A stretch of DNA of 64,000 nt from Nocardia acidivorans NBRC 108247 (GCF_001625085.1 NZ_BDAW01000039.1:1-64000); one strand, 5' to 3'; counted from the first letter of the stretch, positions 18,362 to 27,247 are shown. The notes: generated by a model not told the origin, from the letters alone. Numbers and translations: made by a program.

Positions 18362-18372
18362 CTGATCGCGGC

Positions 18373-18400
18373 GCTGACGCCGGCCGGGCTCGGCGTCAGC
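18373..18400. terminator. Bidirectional hairpin between VOC and TetR genes
   Basis: GCTGACGCCG (18373-18382) pairs perfectly with CGGCGTCAGC (18391-18400), an eight-base loop between. It lies between two convergent stops and overlaps the TetR stop, so it can serve both strands. Confidence 0.6.
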
Positions 18401-18977
18401 GTCGCAGACCCGCTATGAGCAGATCAACCAGCCGCCGGGCGTCGTAGTCCGGGTTGGCGCCCGCCCCGATGCACAGATTGCCGACACCGCGCATCAACTC
18501 GAAAGCGCTTATGTCCGAACGGATTTCGCCCGCGGCGACGGCGGCGTCGAGCAGGTGCGCGCAGGCCGGGACCAAGCGGTCGAGAAAATACGCGTGCAGG
18601 GTCTGGGAGGCCGCGTCGCCGGATTGCAGCGCCTCGGCGAGACCGTGTTTGGTGACCAGGAAGTCGACGAACAGGTCGATCCAGCGGGCCAGCGCCTCAT
18701 GGGCGGTGGCGCAGCTCGCCAACAGCCGCGGCCCGGCCTCCGCGCAGGCCTCGACCTGATGCCGGTAGACCCCCACGATGAGATCGGCCCGGGTCGGAAA
18801 GTGCCGGTAGATGGTGCCGACGCCGACCCCGGCCCGGGCCGCGATATCACGCACGGGCACGTGCACGCCCGAGGCGATGAAGGCCGCGGCGGCCGCGTCC
18901 AGCAGCGTCTCGGCATTGCGCCGGGCATCGGCTCGTTTGCGCGGTGCGGCTGATCCGGTATCGGCCACCGTATTCAC
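18396..18977 (-). CDS. TetR-family repressor
   Basis: 193 aa from a GTG at 18977 (another GTG lies at 18968). The HTH is clear: ETLLDAAAAAFIASGVHVP, then VRDIAARAGVGVGTIYRHFP. The C-terminal part is a typical TetR ligand/dimer domain with GAGANPDYDARRLVDLLI near the end. It is divergent from an aldo-keto reductase gene across 105 bp containing two identical inverted repeats, so it probably represses itself and that gene. Confidence 0.9.
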   Translation of the reverse strand: MNTVADTGSAAPRKRADARRNAETLLDAAAAAFIASGVHVPVRDIAARAGVGVGTIYRHFPTRADLIVGVYRHQVEACAEAGPRLLASCATAHEALARWIDLFVDFLVTKHGLAEALQSGDAASQTLHAYFLDRLVPACAHLLDAAVAAGEIRSDISAFELMRGVGNLCIGAGANPDYDARRLVDLLIAGLRR

Positions 18978-19002
18978 TCCCGTTCGACGCGGTGTTGGCA
19001 AA

Positions 19003-19044
19003 CGGAACAACGTTCCGTATGTTGGGTATCGGAACAACGTTCCG
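19003..19044. promoter_or_regulatory. Two tandem TetR-type operators
   Basis: The 15-mer CGGAACAACGTTCCG occurs exactly at 19003-19017 and again at 19030-19044, centre to centre 27 bp. Each has GGAAC/GTTCC arms around a 3-base spacer. They lie between the divergent TetR and aldo-keto reductase starts, where a repressor would block both promoters. The arm spacing differs from the KstR box. Confidence 0.75.
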
Positions 19045-19082
19045 CTTATCTCACCATAGCGCGTCTCCGGAGGAGAACAGCC

Positions 19083-20102
19083 ATGCAGTACCGCCCCCTC
19101 GGCCGCACCGGCGTCCAGGTCAGCACGCTCGCGCTCGGCGCGATGAACTTCGGCAGCATCGGCCGCACCACCCCCGCCGAAGCCACCGCCATGGTCGACG
19201 CCGCCCTCGAGGCCGGGATCAATATCATCGACACCGCCGACGTCTACGGCCTCGGCCAGTCCGAAGAGCAAGTCGGCCAAGCCATTTCGGGTCGCCGCGA
19301 CGATATCGTGCTGGCCACCAAGGCCACCCTGCCCATCGACGACGAGCGCAACCATCGCGGGAGCTCACGTCGCTGGCTGACGACCCAGCTGGACAACAGC
19401 CTGCGCCGCCTCGGCGTGGACCATATCGACCTGTATCAGATGCACCGCTGGGATCCGACCACCAGCGATGAGGAAACCCTCTCCGCGCTCACCGATCTGC
19501 AACGCGCGGGCAAGATCCGGTACTTCGGCTCCTCCACCTTCCCCGCCTACCGGATCGTCCAAGCCCAGTGGGCGGCAAAGGAAATCCGCTCCAGCCGCTA
19601 CGTCACCGAACAGCCCGGCTACTCGATTCTCCAGCGCGGCATCGAATCCCACGTCCTGCCGGTCGCCCAGGAGTACGGCATGGGTGTCCTGGTCTGGAGT
19701 CCCCTGGCCTCGGGCTGGCTCTCCGGCGCGATCCGCGCGGGCCGCGAAATCACCACCAGCCGTTCACAAGCCAGGCCCCAGTGGTACGACACCGCCATCC
19801 CGTCCAACCGCGCCAAACTCGACGCCGTCGAACAACTCGTCAAGGTGGCCGATGAGGCCGGCCTCACCCTGATCCAGCTGGCCCTGGCCTTCGTCACCGC
19901 ACACCCCGCCGTCACCAGCGCGATCATCGGCCCCCGCACCCTCGACCACCTGACCTCCCAACTCGCCGCCGCCGACACGGTCCTGACCCCCGACATCCTG
20001 GACGCGATCGACGCCATCGTCCCACCCGGTGTCGACCTGTCCCCCGACGAGAAGCACGACGCCCCACCGGCCCTGCTCGACCCCACCCTGCGCCGCCGCT
20101 GA
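19083..20102 (+). CDS. Aldo/keto reductase
   Basis: 339 aa, ATG preceded by GGAGGAGA. AKR features are present in order: LGAMNFG, the catalytic Asp/Tyr in IIDTADVYGLGQSEE, a Lys in LATKATL, YQMHRWDP with the conserved His, EQPGYSILQRG and the C-terminal NADPH site (AIIGPRTLDHL). It reduces an aldehyde or ketone with NADPH; the substrate is not known. Regulation by the divergent TetR is likely, suggesting inducible detoxification. Confidence 0.9.
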   Translation: MQYRPLGRTGVQVSTLALGAMNFGSIGRTTPAEATAMVDAALEAGINIIDTADVYGLGQSEEQVGQAISGRRDDIVLATKATLPIDDERNHRGSSRRWLTTQLDNSLRRLGVDHIDLYQMHRWDPTTSDEETLSALTDLQRAGKIRYFGSSTFPAYRIVQAQWAAKEIRSSRYVTEQPGYSILQRGIESHVLPVAQEYGMGVLVWSPLASGWLSGAIRAGREITTSRSQARPQWYDTAIPSNRAKLDAVEQLVKVADEAGLTLIQLALAFVTAHPAVTSAIIGPRTLDHLTSQLAAADTVLTPDILDAIDAIVPPGVDLSPDEKHDAPPALLDPTLRRR

Positions 20103-20220
20103 AAACGAACTCATCGCATCGGCGCAATGAGCCATTACCCTGCGGGTTCGGCGATCCCGGGCGCTCGGCTGGCAAACTGCGCATAGACCGAGTTGTCCGG
20201 ACCGGAGACGGGAGCGATTC

Positions 20221-21123
20221 ATGAAGGCAGTGCGTTTCAGCCGGTTCGGCGGGCCCGAGGTCCTGGAGGTCGTGGACCTGCCCGACCCGCACCCGGGTCC
20301 AGGTCAGGTACGGATCGCGGTGAAGGCGGCCGGGGTCAATGCCAGCGACTGGAAGAAGCGCAGTGGCCTGATGGATGAGGAGCTTCCCCGGACACTGGGA
20401 TATGAAGCCGCGGGCGTGGTCGACGAACTCGGCGACGGGGTGACCGACGTGGCGATCGGTGATCGAGTATTCGGCTTCTCCGGTCGGGGCGCGGGCCAGG
20501 CCGAACTGGCGGTGCTGGAGACCTATGCACCGATCCCGTCATCCCTCGGATTTCCGGAGGCCGCCGCACTGCCCGCCGCGATCGAGACCGCTACGCGTGC
20601 GATCGATCAACTCGGAGTCAAGGGCGGAACCGCGCTCCTGGTCAACGGCGCCTCCGGGGTAATCGGTGCCGCCGCTGTTCAGCTGGCGGTGGCACGCGGA
20701 GCCCGAGTGATCGGCATCGCGAGCCCGGCCAACCGCGATTACCTACGGTCACTCGGGGCCGAGCCCGTTGCCTATGGTGCGGGGCTCAGCGAGCGCGTGC
20801 GGGCCGTGGCCCCCGAGGGGGTGGATACCGCATTGGATGTCGCGGGCAACGGGATTCTCCCCGAACTCATCGAATTGGCCGGGGGCGCTTCACATGTGGT
20901 GACGATCGCCGACTTCGCCGGGGCACGGGAAACCGGAGTGCACTTCAGCCGGGGCGAGGACGGCCGTGCGATCCATGCGCTTGCCGAGATAGGCGAACTC
21001 GTCGACTCGGGACGGTTCTCGCTGCCGGTCGCGCAGACATTTCCGCTTGCCGACGTCGCGGAGGCGCATCGGGTTGGGGAGAATGGTCGTCCGCGAGGGA
21101 AGCTTGTAGTCGTGATCGACTGA
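20221..21123 (+). CDS. Zinc-independent quinone oxidoreductase / MDR alcohol dehydrogenase
   Basis: 300 aa. It starts MKAVRFSRFGGPEVLEVVDL and has the MDR substrate-domain elements LGYEAAGVVDELG and the nucleotide-binding LLVNGASGVIGAAAVQLAVARGA without the structural zinc cysteines. It belongs to the NADPH:quinone reductase branch of the medium-chain dehydrogenases. It lies alone on the plus strand, 118 bp after the aldo-keto reductase, with no clear terminator between. Confidence 0.88.
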   Translation: MKAVRFSRFGGPEVLEVVDLPDPHPGPGQVRIAVKAAGVNASDWKKRSGLMDEELPRTLGYEAAGVVDELGDGVTDVAIGDRVFGFSGRGAGQAELAVLETYAPIPSSLGFPEAAALPAAIETATRAIDQLGVKGGTALLVNGASGVIGAAAVQLAVARGARVIGIASPANRDYLRSLGAEPVAYGAGLSERVRAVAPEGVDTALDVAGNGILPELIELAGGASHVVTIADFAGARETGVHFSRGEDGRAIHALAEIGELVDSGRFSLPVAQTFPLADVAEAHRVGENGRPRGKLVVVID

Positions 21124-21194
21124 GCCGCATCGGGTTGGTGAGGGCGGGCATGTGCGGGGGGAGATCGTATTGGCTTGCGGGGGAACGGGGTTGG

Positions 21195-21311
21195 GCACGG
21201 GGCCTTCGAAGCCGACCTGGGGCGGGGGCTTTCGGTTCCAGCGGGGTTCGGTGGATGGCCACGATTTTTCAGAGTGGGAACGTCGTCTGCCGTACCCGGC
21301 TTTCGCTCCCC
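21195..21311 (+). repeat. Left copy of inverted repeat flanking DUF222-HNH gene
   Basis: The core 21238-21311 matches the reverse complement of 23133-23206 in three identical blocks of 14, 24 and 20 bases with two short variable gaps; the middle block contains CACGATTTTTCAGAGTGGGA. Weaker similarity (CGGGGCCTTCG) runs outward to about 21195. It occupies the otherwise gene-free 21124-21435 interval. Confidence 0.8.
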
Positions 21312-21412
21312 TATTGGGTGCCGCATTCTCACCTTCCAGCGGGGCTGGGAGGATCTGGTCGCCTTTAGGACCGAGACGAGAAAGAATACGATCAAGCGTG
21401 CGGGGGTGCCGT

Positions 21413-21432
21413 ACCCAATATTTGAATTGGGT
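21413..21432 (-). terminator. Hairpin 3' of DUF222-HNH gene
   Basis: ACCCAAT (21413-21419) and ATTGGGT (21426-21432) form a perfect 7-bp stem with a 6-base loop, immediately after the minus-strand stop at 21436. Confidence 0.4.
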
Positions 21433-21435
21433 GCC

Positions 21436-22944
21436 TTAGAACGGTGGCGCGTCGCTGTACTCGGGAAGTTTCTGTTGAGGGTGGACTGGTTTGCGGCGGC
21501 GCTGGGTGGGGGTGCAGTAGACGTGCACCAGTTCGGTAAGTGCGTTTATTACCCGGCCCGGGTTGAGTAAGGGGTCTATGGGGGTGGGGGTGGGGACGCC
21601 GTTCGCGGTAATGGGTGGTATTTGGGCTCGGGGGAAAAGGAATTTCATTCCCTCGGGGGTGGTGGTGATGGATTCTCCGGTGGGAGAGCGCCATTCGACT
21701 CGGCGGTGGGGGTGGTGGACTACTTGCCAGCCGTTCAAGCCGTTGTCGGCGAGGGTTTTGAGGCGGTGGTGGCGACGGCAGCGGCAGCCGAGGTTGGATT
21801 CGGTTGTGTGGCCGCCGGTTTCCGGGGAGTGGCGGTTGAAGCGGTCCTGGTGGTCGAGGTCGGTGGCTGCGGCGGGCACCATGCAGCCCGGGGCGCGGCA
21901 GCCACCGTCGAGCGCGCGCACCTTGCCCGCGAGGCGGACGGCTGGACGGTAGCGCATCTCCGATTTGGCAGCGGCGGACGCCGTGACACCCGATTCGGCG
22001 GCAGGTTGAGAATCTGTGACCGGCGCTTCCGGGGTGGTGTCGGTGATGATGTCGAAGTGGGCGTGGCGGGCGATCTGACGAGCCAGGTCGGGGTCGATCG
22101 CGCCGAAACCGGCCAGGAGCGCGGGGTTGTCGCACAGGCCCGCGAGGGTTTCGGCGGAGACGCCGACCTGGACAAGGGCTTTGCGAGGGTTGGCGGACTG
22201 ATCCGGGGCGGCTGCGCGCGGGCAGTTCTCGTCGGAGCATTGGCAGGACAGGCGGTTGGAGCCGTCGGCGAGTGCGATGAGGGCGTCGGCGCGACGCTGG
22301 TTCGTGGTGCGCGGATCGTTGCCGCAGCATTGGGTTGAGGCCATTTCGCGCAGGCGTTCGTAGAGCGCCTGCGCACCCCGGGCGGGGAGAACTCCGTCGA
22401 GGATGGCGGTGCCGTTGTCCGCCGCGCTGACGGTGACGTAGCGATCGGCTTCGGCGGCCTTGCGACGCTCGGTCTGCCCCGCCGGGTCGAGTTCGAGAAG
22501 CCAGCGGCGCAGGGTGCGCTTGACCCGGGAAGGATCCGCGGTCTCCGCATAGGCGGCAATGCGCGGTTCCACCAGTGCCACAAGCTCATCCGAGGCATTG
22601 AGCAGCACGTCCCGAATGGCGCGAGCACGCGGCAGATCAATCCGCCCCGCCGCGAACGCCTCCCGCACATGCGGCAAACGCGCATCCAAATCCAGCCCGA
22701 ACCCAATCAATACATCGGCCTGCCGCTGAGAAACCTTCAGCACAACAGCGATTTCGGTGGCCGCATCCTCCCCCGCGTGAACCGCCCGCACCCCCAATTC
22801 GAGCTGCTGCGCCCGACGCAGCCGATACAACCGAGTCATCAACTCAGCCTCTTCAGCCTGCCCCACAGCTATCCGCGAGTGCACCGCACGCAACCGCTCC
22901 ACCAACTCATAGCTGGTGAGCTCCGCAACAGCACTTTCGCCCAT
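21436..22944 (-). CDS. DUF222 / HNH endonuclease (13E12-type)
   Basis: 502 aa from the ATG at 22944, seven bases after TAGGA; a GTG at 22968 is an alternative. The N-terminal about 300 residues are DUF222 (LTSYELVERLRAVHSRIA, VLKVSQRQADVLIGFG, AGRIDLPRARAIRDVL). The C-terminal HNH motif is at about 375-425: CRAPGCMVPAAATDLDHQD, then NLGCRCRRHHRLK. These genes are the ORFs of the mycobacterial REP13E12 repeats and are numerous in actinomycetes. Its flanking inverted repeats suggest it is part of a mobile or repeated unit. Confidence 0.9.
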   Translation of the reverse strand: MGESAVAELTSYELVERLRAVHSRIAVGQAEEAELMTRLYRLRRAQQLELGVRAVHAGEDAATEIAVVLKVSQRQADVLIGFGLDLDARLPHVREAFAAGRIDLPRARAIRDVLLNASDELVALVEPRIAAYAETADPSRVKRTLRRWLLELDPAGQTERRKAAEADRYVTVSAADNGTAILDGVLPARGAQALYERLREMASTQCCGNDPRTTNQRRADALIALADGSNRLSCQCSDENCPRAAAPDQSANPRKALVQVGVSAETLAGLCDNPALLAGFGAIDPDLARQIARHAHFDIITDTTPEAPVTDSQPAAESGVTASAAAKSEMRYRPAVRLAGKVRALDGGCRAPGCMVPAAATDLDHQDRFNRHSPETGGHTTESNLGCRCRRHHRLKTLADNGLNGWQVVHHPHRRVEWRSPTGESITTTPEGMKFLFPRAQIPPITANGVPTPTPIDPLLNPGRVINALTELVHVYCTPTQRRRKPVHPQQKLPEYSDAPPF

Positions 22945-23027
22945 ACGTTCGATCCTACTGCGCACCAACCCAACACGCGCACCCCAAGAAGCAACACACC
23001 GAGCAAATGATCAGCAAAAAGTGCTTG

Positions 23028-23072
23028 ATCTTTTGTCTTTTAATCTTTTGTCTTTTAATCCTTTGTTCTTTT
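23028..23072. repeat. Three tandem 15-bp AT-rich repeats
   Basis: ATCTTTTGTCTTTTA is repeated exactly at 23028-23042 and 23043-23057, with a degenerate third copy (ATCCTTTGTTCTTTT) at 23058-23072. The AT content is strikingly unlike the surroundings. It sits between the DUF222-HNH start and the right inverted repeat. Confidence 0.8.
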
Positions 23073-23101
23073 CCCGAAAACGCAACCACAGCAGGTCTTC
23101 C

Positions 23102-23125
23102 GGTCGAGAACGTAAGTTCTCGACC
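23102..23125. terminator. Perfect 10-bp hairpin, possible gcvP terminator
   Basis: GGTCGAGAAC (23102-23111) and GTTCTCGACC (23116-23125) flank a GTAA loop. On the minus strand it lies about 130 bases beyond the gcvP stop, at the inner edge of the right inverted repeat. Confidence 0.45.
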
Positions 23126-23132
23126 AAATGTC

Positions 23133-23252
23133 CGGAAGCGAAAGCCGGGTACGGCACCCCAGGTTCCCACTCTGAAAAATCGTGGCACTCTTCCGAACCC
23201 CGCTGGGACAGAAGGTAACCCCTGTCCCAGCTACGAAGGCCCCGAGTGGCTT
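23133..23252 (-). repeat. Right copy of inverted repeat flanking DUF222-HNH gene
   Basis: Core 23133-23206, read on the minus strand, matches 21238-21311 with about four-fifths identity by eye; weaker similarity extends outward to the gcvP stop codon. The pair encloses about 1.8 kb. Confidence 0.8.
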
Positions 23253-26095
23253 CAGTCGTCGGCGTAAGAATCAATCGGCGGGCAGGAACAAACCAAGTTA
23301 CGATCACCATAAGCCCCATCAATCCGCCGCACAGCAGGCCAAACCTTAGGCCGCGAATTCCCCACACCCTGCGGATAAACAGCGATTTCCCGGCTATACG
23401 GATGATCCCACTCCGCAACCAAGCACTGAGCGGTATGCGGAGCACCCCGCAGCGGATTATCCTCCACCGGCCACACCCCCGCCGCAACCTGATCGATCTC
23501 ACCCTTGATAGCAATCATCGCCTCGATGAAAGCATCGATCTCTTCCAGGTTCTCACTCTCGGTGGGTTCAACCATCAGAGTCCCCGCCACCGGGAAACTC
23601 ATCGTCGGCGCATGGAACCCATAGTCCGCCAACCGTTTCGCCACATCGTCCACCGTCACACCGGTCCGCTTGGTGATCTCCCGCAGATCCAGAATGCACT
23701 CGTGCGCGACCATCCCATTGTCCCCCGTGAACAGCACCGGGAAATGCGGATCCAACCGCCGAGCAATGTAATTCGCCGAGGCGATGGCCGTCAGCGTAGC
23801 CCGCCGCAGTCCGTCCGCCCCCATCATTCGAATGTACGACCAGGTGATCGGCAGAATCGACGCCGACCCGTACTTGGCCGCCGACACCGCATGCGATCCC
23901 GTCTCCAGCGGATCACCCGGCAAGTACTTGGCCAGATGCTCACGCACCGCGACCGGACCGACGCCCGGCCCACCGCCACCGTGCGGAATGCAGAACGTCT
24001 TGTGCAGATTCAAATGGCTGACATCGCCACCGAACCGCCCCGGACGAGCAAGTCCCACAAGCGCATTCAGGTTCGCACCGTCGACGTACACCTGACCGCC
24101 CGCATCGTGCACCATCGCGCACAGCTCGGCGACCTCATGCTCGTACACACCGTGGGTGGACGGATAGGTGATCATGATGCAGGCCAGCCGATCGGCGTGG
24201 TCGGCGATCTTGGCGCGCAGATCGTCCAGATCCACATCGCCGTTCGCACGCGTCTTCACGACCTCGACCCGCATGCCCACCATGGCGGCCGAGGCCGCGT
24301 TGGTCCCGTGCGCGCTGGACGGAATCAAACACGTATCCCGGTGCGTATCACCACGATCCAGGTGATACCGCCGAATCGCGAGCAGTCCCGCGTACTCGCC
24401 CTGGCTACCGGCATTGGGCTGCAACGAAACCCGGTCGTACCCGGTGACGGCGGACAGCCATCCCTCCAGGTCCTCGACCAATCGGATCAGGCCCGGCGCG
24501 TCCTCGACCGGCGCGTACGGGTGCACCCGATTGAATCCCGGCCACGTGATGGATTCCATCTCCGCCGCCGCGTTCAACTTCATCGTGCACGATCCCAGCG
24601 GAATCATGCTGCGGTCCAACGCGATATCCTTATCCGAGAGCGACCGCAGATACCGCATCATGGCGGTTTCGGTCCGGTACCGGGTGAACGCCGGATGCGT
24701 CATGAATTCCGAGGTCCGGTTCTCGATATGCGGCCGCAGCTTCCCGTGGAAGAGCGCGCCCTCCGGCCCGACCGGAATCTCCGCGCCGAAGCAGTCCAGC
24801 ACCGCGACCACATGCGCGTCCGTGGTCGCCTCATCACAGGCGATGCCGACATGATCGGCATCGACGAGCCGCAGGTTGATCCCCACGCCCTTCGCCTTGG
24901 CCACAATGGTCTCCGCGCCGCCCGGCACATTCACCAGCACGGTGTCGAAGAAGCTCTGATGCACCACCGCGTCGCCCAGCCCCGCGGCCAGCCACTGCGC
25001 ATGCCCGTGCACCCGCCGCGCGATCGACTTGAGCCCGTCCGCACCGTGATACGAGGCGTACATGGCCGCGACAATGGCCAGCAGCACCTGCGCGGTGCAG
25101 ATATTCGAGGTCGCCTTCTCGCGGCGAATATGCTGCTCACGGGTCTGTAGCGCGAGCCGGTACGCGGTATTGCCGTCGGCGTCCACCGAGACGCCGACCA
25201 GTCGGCCCGGCAGCTGCCGCGCGTGCGCCTGGCGCACCGCGAGATATCCCGCATGCGGTCCACCGAATCCGAGCGGCACACCGAAACGCTGGCTGGTGCC
25301 GAAGCAGGCATCGGCCCCCTGCTCCCCCGATGAGGTGATCAGCGTCGCCGCAAGCAGATCCGCGCCCACCGCGACCAAAGCCTTACGCGCGTGCGCGGAT
25401 TCGATGACCGAGGTCCAGTCCACGATCTTGCCGGAGGCGCCCGGCTGCTGCACGATCACGCCGAAGAAGTCGCCCTCGGGCAGCTCCCCACCGGACAGAT
25501 CCGCCTCGACGATCTCGATCCCCAGCGGCTCGGCGCGGGTGAACAGCACCGTGCTGGTCTGCGGGAACAGATCGGAGTCGATGAGCAGCCGCTGCGATTT
25601 GCTCCCCCGATTGGCCCGCTGCAACAGCGTCATGGCCTCGGCGGCGGCGGTGGCCTCGTCCAGCATGGACGCGTTCGCCACATCCATACCGGTCAGATCG
25701 GACACCATGGTCTGGAAGTTGAGCAGCGCCTCCAGCCGTCCCTGGCTGATCTCGGGCTGATACGGCGTATACGCGGTATACCAGGCCGGATTCTCGATCA
25801 GATTGCGCACCAGCACCGGCGGGGTCAGGGTGTCGTAGTAGCCCAGCCCGATCATGGTGGTGGCCACCGTATTCGACCCGGCCAGCGCGGCCAGCGCCTC
25901 GAGCACCTCGTGCTCGTTCACCGCGGGCGGCAGGGCGTCCAGGCCATTACTGCCCGCGCCGTCCAGAATGCTGGCCGGTACGGCCTTCGCGGCGAGTTCT
26001 TCCAGCGATTCCACACCGACGGTGGCGAGGATGCGCTCCAGTTCGCCGCTGTCGGGTCCGATATGGCGGTCGGCGAAGGATCGAGTCCAGGTCAC
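23252..26095 (-). CDS. gcvP: Glycine dehydrogenase (decarboxylating), P-protein
   Basis: 947 aa, the normal length of a fused P-protein, from a GTG at 26095 preceded by GGAGAG; a longer frame to 26371 runs through the riboswitch and is rejected. The N-terminus SFADRHIGPD and the PLP-lysine region HLNLHKTFCIPHGGGGPG are diagnostic. The enzyme decarboxylates glycine and transfers the aminomethyl group to the lipoyl arm of GcvH. gcvH lies about 3.1 kb upstream on the same strand; gcvT is not in the window. The leader carries a tandem glycine riboswitch. Confidence 0.97.
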   Translation of the reverse strand: MTWTRSFADRHIGPDSGELERILATVGVESLEELAAKAVPASILDGAGSNGLDALPPAVNEHEVLEALAALAGSNTVATTMIGLGYYDTLTPPVLVRNLIENPAWYTAYTPYQPEISQGRLEALLNFQTMVSDLTGMDVANASMLDEATAAAEAMTLLQRANRGSKSQRLLIDSDLFPQTSTVLFTRAEPLGIEIVEADLSGGELPEGDFFGVIVQQPGASGKIVDWTSVIESAHARKALVAVGADLLAATLITSSGEQGADACFGTSQRFGVPLGFGGPHAGYLAVRQAHARQLPGRLVGVSVDADGNTAYRLALQTREQHIRREKATSNICTAQVLLAIVAAMYASYHGADGLKSIARRVHGHAQWLAAGLGDAVVHQSFFDTVLVNVPGGAETIVAKAKGVGINLRLVDADHVGIACDEATTDAHVVAVLDCFGAEIPVGPEGALFHGKLRPHIENRTSEFMTHPAFTRYRTETAMMRYLRSLSDKDIALDRSMIPLGSCTMKLNAAAEMESITWPGFNRVHPYAPVEDAPGLIRLVEDLEGWLSAVTGYDRVSLQPNAGSQGEYAGLLAIRRYHLDRGDTHRDTCLIPSSAHGTNAASAAMVGMRVEVVKTRANGDVDLDDLRAKIADHADRLACIMITYPSTHGVYEHEVAELCAMVHDAGGQVYVDGANLNALVGLARPGRFGGDVSHLNLHKTFCIPHGGGGPGVGPVAVREHLAKYLPGDPLETGSHAVSAAKYGSASILPITWSYIRMMGADGLRRATLTAIASANYIARRLDPHFPVLFTGDNGMVAHECILDLREITKRTGVTVDDVAKRLADYGFHAPTMSFPVAGTLMVEPTESENLEEIDAFIEAMIAIKGEIDQVAAGVWPVEDNPLRGAPHTAQCLVAEWDHPYSREIAVYPQGVGNSRPKVWPAVRRIDGAYGDRNLVCSCPPIDSYADD

Positions 26096-26154
26096 GGCAG
26101 CTCTCCAAAGGGGTGGGCGGGGGTCGGCGCGGTGGCCGACGCGTCGTCTGCCCT

Positions 26155-26373
26155 CCCCCTCTGTCGTTGGCGCCTGAGAGATTCGGGGCACGGCCGTTGC
26201 GGCCGAACCCCTTTCACCATGGGCGGGTGGCTCGCGACCACCGCTTTCCAGAGGCGCCGAAACTCCGCACGGTCCCTTGTGCCTGAGAGATTGACGGGGA
26301 GGTGCTGCTCCTTCGGCGCCCGGATTCCGCCGGCCTTCGAAAAGACCTGCATCCCCGGGACTCTCCCGCACGG
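26155..26373 (-). ncRNA. Tandem glycine riboswitch upstream of gcvP
   Basis: On the minus strand, aptamer 1 (about 26373-26265) shows GTGCGGGAGAGTCC, then GCCGAAGGAGCA, AATCTCTCAGGCACAAGGGA and CCGTGCGG. Aptamer 2 (about 26253-26155) shows CTCTGG, GGTGAAAGGGG, then CCCCGAATCTCTCAGGCGCC and CAACGACAGAGGGGGA. The two CTCTCAGGC cores and the GAAGG/GAAAGGGG elements are the conserved glycine aptamer features. It ends about 60 bases before the gcvP start, so glycine should switch on gcvP expression; in this family control is usually positive. Confidence 0.93.
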
Positions 26374-26468
26374 CTGCGACGCACCGACAAGTCTAGAGGT
26401 CGGCAAGTTACAGCAATGTTGCCTGGGTCGACTTCAGATGGAGCGCCCCTCGAGAGGTCAGAAAACAA

Positions 26469-26507
26469 CCCCGGCAGCACGGCGTGTTCGAGAGCCGGCT
26501 GCCGGGG
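26469..26507 (-). terminator. Intrinsic terminator of the MerR (ResR-like) gene
   Basis: A perfect 10-bp stem, GCTGCCGGGG at 26498-26507 with CCCCGGCAGC at 26469-26478, followed on the minus strand by TTGTTTTC. It lies 18 bases after the stop at 26525, separating this gene from the gcvP leader. Confidence 0.75.
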
Positions 26508-26524
26508 TGCGGAGGTGAACGGGT

Positions 26525-27094
26525 CTACCCGGTTTTCTGATTCATTCTCGCCTTGCGACGGAAGGACAGCTCATCCTCCGGACGCTCGCTGGCACTGCCC
26601 GCCTCGGCGCGCTCGGCCGGGAAATTGGCGATGGCCCCGGTCAGCTCGCGCATGGCGCCACTGACCGCGATTCCGAAGACGCCCTGCCCGCCCTGCAGTA
26701 AATCGACGACCTCCTCGGGCGAGGAGCACTCGTACACGGTGGCCCCGTCGGAGAAGAGGGTGATCCCGGCCAGATCCTCGACCCCGCGGCTGCGCAGATG
26801 ATCCACCGCGATACGAATGTTCTGCAGCGAGATCCCCGCGTCCAGCAATCGCTTGACGATCTTGAGGACCAGAATGTCCTTGAACGAGTACAGCCGCTGA
26901 CTGCCCGATCCGGTGGCGCTGCGGATGGACGGCACGACCAGCCCGGTACGGGCCCAGTAATCCAGCTGCCGATAGGTGATCCCCGCGACCTGACAGGCGC
27001 TCGGGACCCGATAGCCGACGAGTTCGTCCGGCACCGTGTCATCGGGGAACAGCCCTGGCTGCACCACATCGTGGGTGTGCGGTTGGTCTCCCAC
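26525..27094 (-). CDS. MerR-family regulator (Rv1830/ResR-like)
   Basis: 189 aa from a GTG at 27094 after AAGGGAG. The MerR HTH is YRVPSACQVAGITYRQLDYW, followed by ARTGLVVPSIR and LYSFKDILVLKIVKRLLDAG. Synteny with DUF151, a second MerR and garA identifies it as the counterpart of M. tuberculosis Rv1830, reported to affect cell division and antibiotic recovery. A 17-bp inverted repeat in its upstream region may be its own operator. Confidence 0.88.
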   Translation of the reverse strand: MGDQPHTHDVVQPGLFPDDTVPDELVGYRVPSACQVAGITYRQLDYWARTGLVVPSIRSATGSGSQRLYSFKDILVLKIVKRLLDAGISLQNIRIAVDHLRSRGVEDLAGITLFSDGATVYECSSPEEVVDLLQGGQGVFGIAVSGAMRELTGAIANFPAERAEAGSASERPEDELSFRRKARMNQKTG

Positions 27095-27247
27095 TGACTA
27101 CTCCCTTACTGCTGGCCTATCCGGGCTCGTGTCTTGACATCGGACACTGCATCGACGTTTGGAGCGTGGCCTAACTGTCGAGGCTACTCTCCTGATTGTC
27201 CCGGGAGCATCGGCGTCGAACCAAGCGTGACGAGCGGCGTGTTTCTA

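Noticed and set aside
19003..19044. KstR boxes at the TetR/aldo-keto reductase promoter
   Set aside because: The repeats have a 3-base spacer between GGAAC and GTTCC and do not fit TNNAACNNGTTNNA.
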